Shown here one piece after another: positions 11,736 through 24,234 of a stretch of 64,000 bases of DNA. The notes under the pieces are model-generated. The model saw only the letters and a program-made list of their open reading frames with translations. It ran no database searches and had not been told where the DNA came from. The position numbers and the translations under genes were made by a program. Origin of the DNA: Ananas comosus (Eukaryota; Streptophyta; Magnoliopsida; Poales; Bromeliaceae); assembly GCF_001540865.1 (NCBI RefSeq), contig NC_033636.1, forward strand, positions 2,527,536-2,591,535. The letters run 5' to 3'. Position 1 is the stretch's first letter. Every line of letters begins with the position of its first letter.

Positions 11736-13746
11736 TGTAATACCCTTCATTTTGAGTTTGTCAAGGGGCATAGTGGTCATTTTTTTTGGATAAGAATGCC
11801 ACCGCCCTTTTCATGTTTATCCCTTCAAATTAACAGAGAGTGTGCACTTTTTGTTCTCTCTAGTTAATTACGTGCATGGTGGAGAGCACGGGTAGAGGGG
11901 CCGAGGAGCTCGGATTCGACGCCGACGACGCGCCGCGAAGCCGTTCGAGGGTACGGTTGGGATCGTAGCGCTGCGAGGAAGCTAGGCGAGGGTGTGTTTT
12001 CGCCGTTCTCGACGCCACGTCGATGTCCGATTAGCCATTGAGGTGAGTGTTCCGTTGCATTGCTTCAAGTATTATCATTTCGAGCTTGGTGCTGATTTGC
12101 AGAATTTCCAGCGTCGACCGTCGGTATTTCAATTCGTACTCGGCGTAGGAGCGTCGGTTTTCGACGGGACTTGGTTCGTTGGATTCGGGACTTCGAGAGG
12201 AATCCACGAAGCCCTTACTTGCTGGATTTGGTAAAGGTTTGCTAGGTCAGAATTTCGCGTCTTCTCTGTTGCTGTTTTTGAAGCAGAATTAATGTTTATT
12301 GTCGGATCTCCGTGTAGAGTTTGGGCGGGAGCTTGACTTCGGGGCCTTGGGGGTTTCGGAGCGTTTCGGCAGGTTGTTCCGCAGCCGAAGGGAAGTTCCG
12401 TCGCTGCACGATATTATGCGATCGAGGTGGGTTACATTCGGGAACCCTTAGTTCTAATCGTCGACATATATAGTTTTTCAATTTTTGGATAATCTATTCT
12501 AGCTCGAATTCATGGTTAAATGGTAGACTGCATATCTGAATTGGAGATGTGGTAATAAATGAATAGTTATACATGTTGCGACTTGAAAATTTTTTTGGGG
12601 GAATTAGGAGAAAAACTTGCCGATTTGGACCTTCAACTTGATTAAAACTGCCTGATTTAGCCTTAGGAGCCGTTATTAAAATTGTACTGCGCAAGTATCT
12701 CGAGCGAGACTCTAGGGCGTTTAGTAGACATTTACGCTCGTGCCTGGTATAGCCGACGTTGAATCTTTTAACAATGTTGTTCAGGTGTTGCCGCGACTGT
12801 GGGATAGCCGGTCAGAGTGACGGGGGACCCGTATCGCCTTTTTGGCGTCAGCATTTGGCTGAGGGCACGTACTTGTTGGTTGTTGTTTTGACCAGTTAAT
12901 AGAGTCGATTTTCTTGACTTTGGCTTTTCAGAGCCTGTTTTGGAGCTCGACAGAGATACGCCTGCATACTTCGGTTGGTAGCGCCCACGAGTGCCACTCC
13001 GGAGTCGGCTTTGTGCTTTCGCGTGTGAGTGCTCGCTCATGCCAGTTGGACTTGCTCTTCCGCGACCAAGTAGTGGGATTTAGAGCCCCGAACGCAACGG
13101 CAGGACGGGTGTATTCACAGTCCCGGACGGGTATGCTTACAGTCCCGGATTGGATTTGGGTCAGAAGTTGATATTTTTCTACAGTGTAGTGGTAGGCATG
13201 ATTAGTGTAGCTGATCGATCGCGTTTAGAGTTATTCCTGCTTTTTCTGACTATGTTTACTCCCTTCTGAGACTCAGTATGGTGACGAATGTTTGTTTTGG
13301 GCGGTACCCACTGAGAATAATTGTTTACGAGTAGCGTCCACGCCCCAGTTGCTTACCTGATGTGTTTGCCAGAGCATAGTTCCGGCTGCTGCACACGTCG
13401 CGGACCAGGAAGGATCGAGGCAAGGGGTCAGCGAGCTTCTTAGAGCCCTACTCGACGGTGCGCGGAGCTAGAGGTGCCGCCTGACGCAGGTAGGATGTTT
13501 GTGTTCGAGTTATTACATAGTTCTGACTTAAGCCGCCAGTCGGCGAGTAAGTCTTGTATTTGATGGACTATGTATATGGAACTCAACGTTAGCTTCCTGT
13601 TTTCTCTAGCAGCTCTCTACTAGCTGTCGTAGTAGTGTCTTGATTCTTACAGGGTACAGCTCTGTCGTTCGTAACAGGAGAAATTTTCTTTGTATACGGC
13701 GATTTTTGTCGGCGGTGCCGGGAACGCAGAACGATCGGGGGTGACA
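11736..13746 (+). mobile_element. Solo LTR, family F, target duplication GAAGC
   Basis: Starts TGTAATACCC and ends GGGGGTGACA. GAAGC flanks both sides (11731-11735 and 13747-13751), and MITE sequence resumes directly after. It is GC-richer than its surroundings. It contains the leader features of the other LTRs: a GAGGTGAGTG donor-like site (about 12040), the CACTCCGGAGT palindrome (about 12996) and a degenerate CCCACTGAGAAT...CCACGCCCC block (13306-13345). No gag or pol is present, so it is the product of LTR-LTR recombination. Confidence 0.88.
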
Positions 13747-13751
13747 GAAGC

Positions 13752-13812
13752 GGTCTATCGATCGAAAACGAAACTATGGTACCGAGGGCAATCTACTCAT
13801 AATATCATTAGT
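13752..13812. mobile_element. MITE copy 1, right part
   Basis: Continues the MITE interrupted at 11735 (CTATCGATCGAAAACGAAACT...), colinear with about 14482-14544 of MITE copy 2. Confidence 0.6.
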
Positions 13813-13935
13813 ATCCGCGACCCTAATATAATATGTTACGTATATGAATAATATATATTATATATATATATATCAGTCGTTTTGGTCGGGTACCGATGAG
13901 TATGTCCAGCTCAACTCTTATCTCTCTCGTCTCTT

Positions 13936-13988
<53 letters not shown>

Positions 13989-14005
13989 GGAGAGAGAGAG
14001 AAAGG
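13813..14005. repeat. TA/TC microsatellites and a MITE terminal remnant
   Basis: Holds an AT-rich stretch and (TA)n. At about 13875-13916 a remnant matches the inverted terminal repeat of the next MITE (ending CCAGCTCAAC). Then come (TC)n and (TA)n up to 13983. Open frames here are repeat artefacts. Confidence 0.7.
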
Positions 14006-14544
14006 GTTGAGCTGGAATGCCATTGGTAGGAAACGGTCTTCGTTGCCACCTATTTGTTTTCGATAATGGAGCCTCCAAATTGACGATCGGTACCGTTGAA
14101 TATGATCTATACCACTTGAAGCATCTAGAAACCAAATTTCATGCTTTTCCGATATTGTTCTCTTGTCTATCAAGTGGGCACAAAATGAATAGCTGAAAAT
14201 GAATATTTTTTAAAAAGTGATAATAGGAATTTGCTAATCAAGATCAAGAGTATAGATCTTATTCTAAATAGTTTAAAAAATTTTCTAACCAAAATTCAAT
14301 CGATTTGGATATCTTTACACCGTTAAACTAGAAAATGTCTCATATCGACCATTAAAATTATAAATTTTGAAACCCTTTGATCATTAGTTCAATGATGTCA
14401 AAAAGATTTGAAATTTGGCTTCTAGATACTTCAAGTGGTATAGATCATGTTCAATGGTGTCGATCATCGATTTAGAGGCTCCATCATCGAAAACAAATGG
14501 GTTGCAACGGAGCCCATTTGCTACCAATAGTATTCTAGCTCAAC
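14006..14544. mobile_element. MITE copy 2 with ~150-bp inverted repeats
   Basis: Starts GTTGAGCTGGAATGCCATTG and ends with its inverted counterpart (...CAATAGTATTCTAGCTCAAC). The arms (about 14006-14155 and 14395-14544) pair over roughly 150 bp with substitutions, around an AT-rich core. It has no coding capacity. TA microsatellite lies next to both ends, so a clean target duplication cannot be read. Superfamily not assigned. Confidence 0.8.
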
Positions 14545-15144
14545 TATATATATATATATATANCACAGTTACTCGGTTTGTGCTTTCTCGATCGCGACTG
14601 AGCACAAGCCGAGCAAAGTATTTGCTCGGCTTGTGCTCGATCGAACAATTTCATAGCTCAGCTTTTTAAGTCGGGCACAAACTTGCGTTCGACCGAATAC
14701 TTGTTGTTCAACTTTCCTAATCTTTACTATATATATATATATATATATATTTTATTATTTAAATACTCTAGAATGGGTAATTTGAAACTAGATTACCAAC
14801 TTTGAAATATATATTTACCCGAAAAAATATTAAGTTAACCCGAAATATAATTCCAACCCGATTTCAAATTTAGTATTTTTAAATATATATATATATATAT
14901 ATATATATTTCTCTCTCTCTCAGGCCGACGATACGATAGTTATGGTTGTTTGTAAACCATGATAGTTCAAAAGACGGCAATCTAATTGAGGAAACTAATA
15001 AAAATGGGCAATCTAATATGATAAGTTGGTTGGTATGTGAGTTGGGATTCCCCGGGTGTAGTAGGATTGGCGTGTAAAGAGGCAGGTTCCCGATTTTTTG
15101 ATTATCGTGGTTATTGAACCACGATAACTATCGTAAGGTTGGAT

Positions 15145-15189
<45 letters not shown>

Positions 15190-15230
15190 CAACTTCAACA
15201 GCATCATATCTAATAGCTTGACCGAACATA
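14545..15230. other. Non-coding AT-rich spacer with microsatellites and one assembly gap base
   Basis: Contains (TA)n at about 14545-14562, 14728-14750, 14883-14906 and 15148-15186, an N at 14563, and a hairpin (separate entry). No gene is visible. Confidence 0.75.
14600..14638. repeat. Perfect 16-bp inverted repeat, 7-base loop
   Basis: GAGCACAAGCCGAGCA pairs with TGCTCGGCTTGTGCTC across AAGTATT. A further related copy precedes it near 14571-14595, so this is probably a foldback MITE remnant. Confidence 0.75.
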
Positions 15231-15987
15231 TGTCATGCCCTGGCGTCCCTTTTTGATTTAAAACTCACTACAAAAGTGCCCAATTTTTTTTTTCTTTTTG
15301 AAAACCTTGATCCCAAGGTATGCCAAATCCGCCAAAAATATAGAGAGTTCACTGTTCGCACAGACAGAGTTTCCCCTATATTTGCACGGCGTCGCACAAG
15401 TACAAGATACAACCACACACATATGAATATCCATATATATTCACCATTCACATCCGCATTCATTTCATCACAAATATTCATATATCCACATCTATTAGTT
15501 TAAAATGTTTCCTATCTGGAAACTCATTTTGAAACACTAAGTCATAAAAATCAAGAAAACCTTTTTAAAACCCTTTCCCACCTGAAAACCTTTTTCTTTT
15601 AAAAACGCGCCACCACGAGGGATAGAAAATCATTTCCATTTCGTAAGAAATCCATAAATCCTTTATTACATTCACAAAATCCCAATTATTCAAATAAAGA
15701 AAACCACTGAATCAATAAGTCTAAGTTAATTATTTAAAAGACGAGTTTGAGAATTTAACCAAAGCTACGGGCCGATGGATCTATCGAATGCTAAGCTGCG
15801 CACCTCACGAACCATCCCGACTCGGACCCGCGATGTCACCTGAAAGAGGGTGGGGGGTGAGAACATGTACATGTCTTCCCTCCCAGTGGGTACCGCAAGT
15901 CGACAAGGGCGAGGGTACTCACCGGTCAAGGAGGATAAACAACAGTATAGCTAATGGTAGTACAGTAGCCATGATAAACAAGGAAAC

Positions 15988-16074
<87 letters not shown>

Positions 16075-17439
16075 GAATCACTACCGCTACTGTATGTATG
16101 CATCAACCGGACGACAAGTCCAAAAGTAACCCAATCAGGAACCTGCCATATTGGTCAACAGACCTCAAGCGTGTGCCACTGCCACTCTACCTGCATATAA
16201 CCTAGTTCTGACCGCTGGGCTCACGGGCTGGCACATCCAACCACTCTTTCGAAAAAGAACACTCTCTTGCGGTGGATCAGATCGTTGGTATTCGTGAAAT
16301 GCATACGAGTAGTGGCGATCGATGCTGATATGCTTAATAGCCAACCGTCGGCAACTAGCCGACAATTTCACCCCTCAAGGTATACCGACCGTACAGGTCA
16401 CTAAGTAGTCCAACCGACCAAATATGTCATAATGCTCGATGCAATAAACTGACCGAATGGGTCATAGTACAAGATACAAGAACCGACCGACTAGGTTACA
16501 AATCTCACATGTAATTATAAACCTGCTGTACTTCTACTCATGATGCTAGATATGTAAACAAACCAAGTAGAGCGATAAAGAGGTAATAAAGGTGCAAGGC
16601 TCAACATATAAATGCAATAATGATAGTAGGAGAAGGGTGGAAAGGATGTCACCGAGCGTGCACTATTGTACCGACTTTGGGTCGAAGTACCCACATTTAT
16701 GTATGTAGCACTGGTCTCCCGACTGCGGAAGAATATCAACAGGATCTATGAAGGGTCCACCGGGTTAGAATCCAACCCACGAATAAGAACCACTAACTCA
16801 CACTCCCTCCTGTAAACCCGCGGGAATCGGTTTCCCCTACAACGATTACCATAACTCGCTGAAAGTCCCGAAAATCGCACTGAGACTGCGCCAGGACCCA
16901 CGAACTGTCCCGGAACTCACCGACTTGTGCCACGAGTCACCAGCTACCACTAAACATGGTAATTTGTGTGACCTGGCGGCAAACACATCTCCTCACATCG
17001 AAACGATTATCGTCGGATAATCATTCCGATCCGGGTCCTCAGAAGTGTCAATTTTGACACCGAAACCCATCGTCACTCACCCGTCAATTCCGAACCCTCG
17101 AAATAATGCGAGTGACTAGCTAACAAGGCTTAGCGACCATATGATTTTCCATGAGGCATCGTCGGAAGAATTCCGAACTGAAACCGCGTTCCGTCGGCGG
17201 ATTTCGCCAAAAAACGCACCGAAAAGCAACATCTAATTTCCAAAAAGGCCCGGGGCCTTGGACAACCAATCTAGAGGTCACCCGCTGCCCGCACACACTG
17301 CCCACAGCAGCCACGAATGCAAATAAGCCCCCGCGACTACATAAAATCACATCATTTTATGTGATTTTCGAGGTTTTATGGCCCGACAGCGCAAACCAAA
17401 GACATTCGAGCTTGGCTGAGACACCCGCTGACAGGTCTT
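15231..17439 (-). mobile_element. Truncated family-C LTR
   Basis: Starts (as read on +) TGTCATGCCC and runs parallel to 18481-20870 of the intact family-C solo LTR, including the GCACGGCGTCGCACAAGTAC block, the CTCCCAGTGGGTA block and the AAAAGGCCCGGGGCCTTGGACAA region. It stops abruptly at about 17439, where an RT fragment begins. About half of the LTR is missing. Confidence 0.85.
15991..16073. repeat. (AT)n microsatellite, 83 bp
   Basis: Uninterrupted AT dinucleotides inside the truncated LTR; absent at this place in the 18481 copy. Confidence 0.97.
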
Positions 17440-17961
17440 GAGTTTACCATTATGCCGTTTGGGCTTACTAATCCCCCGACAGCTTTTATGGATCTAATGA
17501 GCCGTATTTTTAAGCCTTATCTAGACAGGTTCGTCGTGGTGTTCATCAGCGATATTTTGGTTTATTCCCGAAGTGATAAGGATCACGAGGAGCATTTGAG
17601 GCTTGTATTTCAAATGCTTCGGGAAAAGAATCTCTTTGCCAAGCTGAAGAAATGTGAGTTTTGACTTCGAGAAGTTGCATTTTTGGGACACTTGATTTCG
17701 AGATTGGGTATAGCCGTGGATCCGAGAAAGATTGAAGCTATCAAAGATTGGCCTAGATCGACGAGCGTCACCGAGATTCGAAGTTTTCTTGGACTAGCCG
17801 GCTACTACCGGAGATTTGTTGAGGGGTTTGCAAGGTTATCTACTCCTCTCACGCGGCTCACGCATAAGGGCACTAAGTTCATATAGAATGATGCGTGCGA
17901 AAGGAGCTTCCAAGAGTTAAAGGAACGGTTGACGAGCCCCGATCTTGGCCTTACCAGTTTT
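17440..17961 (+). pseudogene. Orphan reverse-transcriptase fragment (Ty3/gypsy)
   Basis: About 520 bases match element 1 from about 5209 to 5725. They cover [19 protein letters not shown], a catalytic-box region reading FISDILVYS (the first Asp of the usual FIDD is Ser here), then [15 protein letters not shown] and [15 protein letters not shown]. Stops occur at 17662 (TGA) and 17884 (TAG). It begins in mid-domain against the truncated LTR and ends in mid-domain against a microsatellite, with no PBS, PPT or own LTR. Confidence 0.9.
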
Positions 17962-17973
17962 TAGAATATACCA

Positions 17974-18049
17974 ATGGATATATATATATATATACTGATG
18001 TGTGTGTGTGTGTGTGTGTTGTGTGTGTGTGTGTGGTGTGTGTGTGTGT

Positions 18050-18092
<43 letters not shown>

Positions 18093-18326
18093 TGTATGTA
18101 TGTATGTATGTAGGTGTATATATATATATTATATTGTGTGTGTGTGTATTGTGTATATATATATATATGTGGGTGTGTATATATATATATATATATATAT
18201 TGTGTATATATATATATTGTGTGTGTATATATTATATATGTGTGTGTATATATATATATATATATTATATATATATATAGAGTCCGGCTACTATACTATC
18301 GATAGTATCAAGCACATATATATATA

Positions 18327-18393
<67 letters not shown>

Positions 18394-18440
18394 ATATATG
18401 TTGGGTGTGTGTGGTGTGTGTGTGTGTGTGGTTGTGTTGG
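17974..18440. repeat. Compound (TA)n/(TG)n/(TATG)n microsatellite
   Basis: About 470 bases of alternating TA, TG and TATG runs. Both strands show spurious Tyr-Ile and Cys-Val frames. A short unique interruption is at about 18280-18312. Confidence 0.95.
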
Positions 18441-21149
18441 CATTTAAAAATTCAAATTCGAATTTTTATTTTATTTTGAATGTCACGCCCCGGGGTCCCT
18501 TTCAGTTTAAAAGATAGCGGAAAAGTGTCTGAATTTTTTTTTTTGAAAACTTGACCCAGAGTATGCCAGATCCGCCACAAATACAGAGATCCACTGTTCA
18601 CACGGACAGAGTCTCCCTGTATTTGCACGGCGTCGCACAAGTACAAGAGTACAGCCAGGATACAACCACCACTAGAGAAATATAAAGATAATATACATTC
18701 ATACATTCACCATTCACATCACAGTTTTACATTCAATTTTAAACAGAAATCCACGAAAAAATCCTTTGAAAACGTTTCCTACACGGAAGCTTTATTCGTT
18801 AAAAAACGCTACCACGAGGGAGAGAAAACCTTTTATTTTACCAAAATCCATAAATCCGTTTATTACATTCACGAAAACTCACATTTTCCAAATGTAAATG
18901 AATACTGAACCATAAAGCTAACTATCAACAGAAATACTAAGGGTAATAACTAACCAAAAATAACCTGGGTCGGAGGCTCTATCGACCGCTACGTATCTCA
19001 CGTCTCGTCTCAACCCTCACCGCCGCGATACTGAAAAATAGTGGGGGAGGTGAGAACACGTAAACATGTCTCCCTCCCAGTAGGTACCCGCAAGCCGAAG
19101 AAGGCGAGGAGTACTCACCGGATCAGGAAGAGATAAACAACAGTATGGTAAGTAAATACAGTAGCAACGATACATGAACGAATGAGATATATATAAATAT
19201 ATATGAAAGCACAACTACGCTACTGTAATGTATAGCTACAAGCATACAAGATATCAAAACTATAGTAGCAAGACACTGTAAAGAAAGAACTACAAGTATA
19301 TATGCGACAACCACTACTATAGCTATATGCGTCAACCGGACGAGAAGTCCAAAAGTACCCAATCTATACCGCCGTGTCGGTCTAAAGACCTCAGGCAAAA
19401 GCCACTACCTGCTCACACCTGGCATGTAACCCTAGCAGCAAAGAGAACACCGCTGGCTCACGGGTCGGATGTACGACCACTTTCCGGAAAGAACACCCTC
19501 CTGCGGGGATCAACCCGCTGGTGTACGTGAAATGCACTCGAGCTGTGGCATCAATGCGGAATGATAATAGCAACCGTCGGCAATCAGCCGACAATCACCG
19601 CCCTCGGGGCAAACCGACCAATAGGTCGTCAGACTATATAGAAGACACAAGAACCGACCACTCAGGTCAACTAGGATGGAACGACTTGCATCCTCTCAAC
19701 TGTAGGTAAGTACGACTAATCAAGTCAACTGGGATGGAACAACTCAACATCTACCAAAGTATGTTAGATCTGATCAATAGGGCAAACTACTGTATATATG
19801 CAAAATCGATCAACAAGTCATCTAGAGTATTAATCTAGAACTACGTCGGCCATGGCGCAATCCTACCGCCTCAGGGTACACCGACCTCAAAGGTCATCAA
19901 ACGACAGAAAGTCAAGAAACAGACAACCCAATACATTAATGCAACAACCGACAACCAGGTCAACAATATAAGATAAAAGCAGCCGAATCGACTAGAATCA
20001 CGAAACGAAGTACGAGAACCGAGCCAATCAGGTCACCGAAACGAAGTACGAGAACCGACCAATCAGGTCACCGAACAAAGTACGAGAACCGACCAATAGG
20101 TCACCGGTATCACATATGGATAAACTACTCTACTCCTATACATGATACTAAGCATAGAAACATATGAGAGAGTATAATAGAAACAACGGGGATGCAAGCT
20201 CATATATATACGAAAAGATAACAGAAGAACAGGGATAGAAGGATAATATCACCGAGCGTGCACCACTGTACCGACGTCGGATCGAAGTACCCACCTGTAC
20301 AACTGTCGCGTCTGTCTCCTGACTGCAAAAGAACGTCAACCGGACCTAAGGAGGGTCCAGTGGATTAGTGTCTAACCCACAACTAAGAAACCCTAAAGGC
20401 ATAACCCACGACAACCCCACAAACAATTTCACGAGAATCGGTTTCCCAAAACCGATTACCGAACAAACCGGAAGTCCCGAAAACCGCACCGGAACTTCAC
20501 CGTCGCTCACCCGTCGTTTCCAAACCCACGAAACGACGCGGGTGACCAGCCAACAAGGCTTAGCGACGAAACAACTGATCCCCAAGTACCGTCGGAGGAA
20601 TTCCGAAGCGAAAACGCGTTCTATCGGCGGATTTCGCCGATAAACGCTCGGAAAATGCATTTTCGATCTTCGCAAGGGTCCGGGGCCTTGGACAATCAGT
20701 CCAGAGGTTACCCATAGCTCACCCATGCTGCCAACAGCAGCCACGACGGATCAAATTGCATAAAAGCCCTCCCGATTCCAAGAAATCACATTATTTCATG
20801 TATTTTTCGGGCTTTTATGGTCCGTCTACGCAACCCAGAGGTCATTAAGCCAAACCGAGACACCTACTAACAGGTCTCGGCATGCCGGAGGCCGTGCTCA
20901 CCTTTCGGAGCAATTCCGGCCACTGTGGGAAGCGCACGAGCGACACGAAGTTCAGCCACGTAGCGCGCGCAGCGCCTAAATCACATCTAACACGCAAACC
21001 GGGGAACCGTTGACCCCGACGGAGGTGAGAACGATGCTCAGCACGGAGTAACGATGATCGTGCTCACTTCCACTGTCATCGGGGTACTTCGGATCGCCCG
21101 AAAGGTGACCGGAACCATAAACTACAGTGCTGGAACTAAAAACAGTAGC

Positions 21150-21960
21150 ATACCGGAGTGCAGGGAGCTAGGGTTGGCCGCCGGCGGCCGGACGGCGGGC
21201 GCTCCGGCCGGGGAATGGTGCGGCACGTCGGAGGGGTCCGGGGCAAGTGCTGGCCGGCGGCGGGTGGCGGCCGGTGGCGCGGCGGAGGAGATCCATTCCT
21301 CGACTTGCTCTCGGGTTCAAGGGTTCCCGGCGGCGCGGCGGCGGCCGGAGGATCACGGGACGGCGACGACCCATCGCCGGAGGTCGAGGGGGAGCCGAAG
21401 CGCGTGATGATGGGCGGCGGCGGCGCTTGGAAGCCGAGGGGACTCAGCCACGGCCCGCACGGGTCCGGGCGGCCGCAGGAGCTTCGGGTGGCGGCCGGCG
21501 GTGGTCGGGGATGGCCAGGGACGCGCGCCGGAGGTCGCCGGAGGCTGAGGGATGACGGCGCTGCCGATCTGGAGTGGCGGCGGCTCGCGGATGCCGAGGT
21601 CTCCCATTCTCGGTCTGGGTGACCGCGGCTGGCCGCAAGGAGCGAGGCGGCGCCGGCGGTGCGTGCGGGCGGCGACGGCCGGCGGGGACGGCGCCGGGGA
21701 GTTCCAGGAAGGTGGCGCTTCCAATCCCGAGCGGCAGCAGGGCTTGGAGAAGGAGATCCCGCTACCTCGGCCAGATCTACTCAGGTTTGGCCGCAACTAG
21801 CCAGAGCGGCGGCGACGGCGCTCGGGGGCGGCGGCGACGGCGCCGGAGGTCGAGCCACGGCCGAGGAAGAGGGTCCCAAGGCGTGTGGGTGATTCCCTGA
21901 GGTTTTCGGCTAAGTTTGTTGAGGCAAGATGGAGAGAAAAGGTGAGAGTAAGGTCGGGTT
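21150..21960 (-). other. GC-rich leader block within the family-C LTR
   Basis: About 800 bases rich in GGCGGC/GCCGCC, with open frames in most phases. It lies about 150-950 bases after the TATA-like site on the - strand. Frames such as 21777-22067 (-) begin with ATG near the inferred leader but are Arg/Pro-rich with no recognisable domain. Either a captured host exon or LTR leader sequence; nothing decides between them. Confidence 0.5.
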
Positions 21961-22288
21961 GGCTCTTCCGGCGGCCGGGGCCTGCGCACGAGCAGGGCAG
22001 TGATGCTCTGAGGTCGGCTAGGGCTAACTGGGATAGCAAGGAGGCTAGGTCTAGGGTTTCCATGCATGAAACCCTAGGTACACTATATATACCAAAGGTT
22101 ACTTTGCACCAATGTCCTCCAAAACTGAATATTTACTGCCCAGTCCCTCACAATGCGTGTATCACGCGTGTACGCACCTCGATAATCAATCTCACGCGAT
22201 TCGGTACATAAAATATTAGATCTTTTCGCGATTTAACCGTTTTGCCAATTTGACGTCTCAGCGATAACTTTGCAATTACTGGAGATCC

Positions 22289-22459
22289 GTCCGTCGGATT
22301 TTCGATCCGACAGCACCATTGCGTTCGGCACGTCGGGTGCATCGAATCTAGCATTTTGTTTCGTCCGATTTGANGTCCGTCGGATTTTCGATCCGACAGC
22401 ACCATTGCGTTCGGCACGTCGGGTGCATCGAATCTAGCATTTCGTTTCGTCCGATTTGA
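22289..22459. repeat. 85-bp duplication around a single N (assembly join)
   Basis: 22289-22373 and 22375-22459 are identical but for one base, separated only by N at 22374. Confidence 0.9.
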
Positions 22460-23001
22460 CCCCCGATTCATGACGAAATCCGTCCGCTCTCCAATTTCAA
22501 AAGCCACACACATATATCAATGTGTAATCCCGCTAAATCCTTAATTCAAATTCAAATTTGAGTCTCCTACCACTAGTAGGTACATGTAACATCCCTCACT
22601 TTACTCTAGGTCACATAAACAGATCACGAGGGGTGTCAAAACGCAAGAATAGCGAAGACCAAAAACCCTCTTTTTGATAAAACTCATTTTTCTCAAAAAC
22701 CGTGCATCGAATCGGAAATCCATCAGTGCCATTAGTTCCAGAATAGCTGATCCGATCGAAACGAGCTATTGGACCGCTATGAACGGAGTCCGATACGCGC
22801 CGAAAGCCAACTCTACTCCGTGGCTTCACCGGAAAACCGGAGTTACTATTCACTTAAGTGAAAACTAATAATCGCGTAACTTCTCCGTTTTAGCTCATTT
22901 TCTCCTGAAACTTGACGAGTGCTTATGTAATTAAATTACACACATAAACATCGTCAACAGAGAGTTTAGTTGCACTGTAAAAATCTCAGTCCTTACATTG
23001 A

Positions 23002-24234
23002 ATCTCAGATATTACAACATACCCTTAGCCTTAAATTATCCAGGAACTAAGAAGAGCTAAAATCTCAAATGGAAGAAAAATTATTGCATGCACTAGATAA
23101 ATAATTACACCTCACAGGCCACATCCGAAGATCCCTATGATAGACGTCTCAAAACCAAGATTATCATCTAACTCATTGGACGTGTTTTATAACATTTCAA
23201 ATACCTAGGTATCATAAACTAATATATTTTATGTTACATTTGCTCAGATAGGAAGAAGAAGATTAGAAATGGAAGTAGGAGTAGAGTGAGTAAGGGATTC
23301 AATAAAGAGAGAAGAAAAGGGGCATAGCTTTTCCTTACTGAGGCTTTAGATTTGAGTAGGTCGGCCAGGGAGATCAAGAGGTTAGGAGTAGCCTCCCCAG
23401 GCGAGCGCAGCACGAAGGCTTCAAGAACTTGATTAATTAGCCTCTCTCTTTTTCTTGCTGTCGTACGGCCTCAAGAGGAAAAGACCGGCCACCTTTTAAT
23501 TAGACTTTCTAATTAATTTTTGGCCACCACACTTTCAAGCCGTACGGTTCCCATGCATACATATACATGTATGCATTAGTTAAACCCTACTCTAATTCAA
23601 TGTAATCATTGAATATAGAGTCTTGAATGGAAACCAATCCTAGTCCACTTAGGTTCCAACTTAAATTAGGATCCACCAAAAAAAATCCTCATGAGATCCT
23701 TTCTATTTTTTTCGATAGACCCGGTGCATCGACTAAACCAATAAAAAAAGAAGGCATATCTTTAACAACTTTCTAAGATCAAAAAAGGTGTTATCGGACG
23801 GAATCAAATTGCTAAACCAAAAAAAAAATAAAGAGTAATAAACTAAGGCTTCTTGCTTTCTTGTTCTTATTTGCCTTATTTGTTCTTTCTATTTTGCTTG
23901 TGAATTTTGTCTATTCAAGGTCGAAATCGAGGATTCGAGATGGAGAGCTCTTACCAGCGGATCAGAGCACCTAATCGAGAAGCGGCACTACTGAGAGTTC
24001 CGATCGGATAGCTGGTTAGAGGACCACCCTCCTGGGGCCGAGGATGTCAGCGTCGATAAGGGACGATCACGGTACAGGATAAGCGAGGTCGTATATAGTG
24101 AATCGGAAGAAACGGTAGGCTATTAGGGGATGGCATTGGAGCTTCGAGAGGACGCGGAGGAAGAAGGAGAACGGGAGGAGTAGAGGTCGAGGAGAGGGTG
24201 ATGAGAGCGAGCGCGAGAGAGACCCCGGGAGGGA
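23002..24234. other. Low-copy-looking DNA, no gene recognised
   Basis: AT-rich with stop codons in all frames. A GA-rich and CG-richer part at about 23930-24234 has no clear open frame. No LTR, MITE or RNA-gene signature was found. Confidence 0.5.

Larger units (their letters stand above)
18481..22996 (-). mobile_element. Solo LTR, family C, 4.5 kb, target duplication TTGAA
   Basis: Reads TGTCACGCCCC at the left and CCTTACA at the right (TG...CA on the - strand), flanked by TTGAA at 18476-18480 and 22997-23001. There is no gag or pol inside. On the - strand a TATA-like GGTATATATAGTG lies near 22083-22095, followed by a CT-rich leader and a GC-rich block (about 21960-21150). The distal part carries the CTCCCAGT-GGTA block and the ACAGGGAGACTCTGTCC end block. 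It includes one N (22374) within an 85-bp duplication, so true length may be slightly different. At 4.5 kb it is long for a plant LTR. Confidence 0.92.

Noticed and set aside
13823..14173. - strand 116-residue frame
   Set aside because: Spans TA/TC microsatellites and a MITE arm; not a gene.
17974..18447. Tyr-Ile/Cys-Val-rich open frames
   Set aside because: Direct translation of TA/TG microsatellites; also at 15788-16129.
21054..21900. Several overlapping open frames on both strands
   Set aside because: GC-rich composition removes stops in all phases; no domain, no frame preferred. The block is inside a solo LTR.
23690..23960. Possible organelle-derived insertion
   Set aside because: AT-rich with some plastid-like feel, but no recognisable organelle gene or tRNA; cannot be supported without a search.
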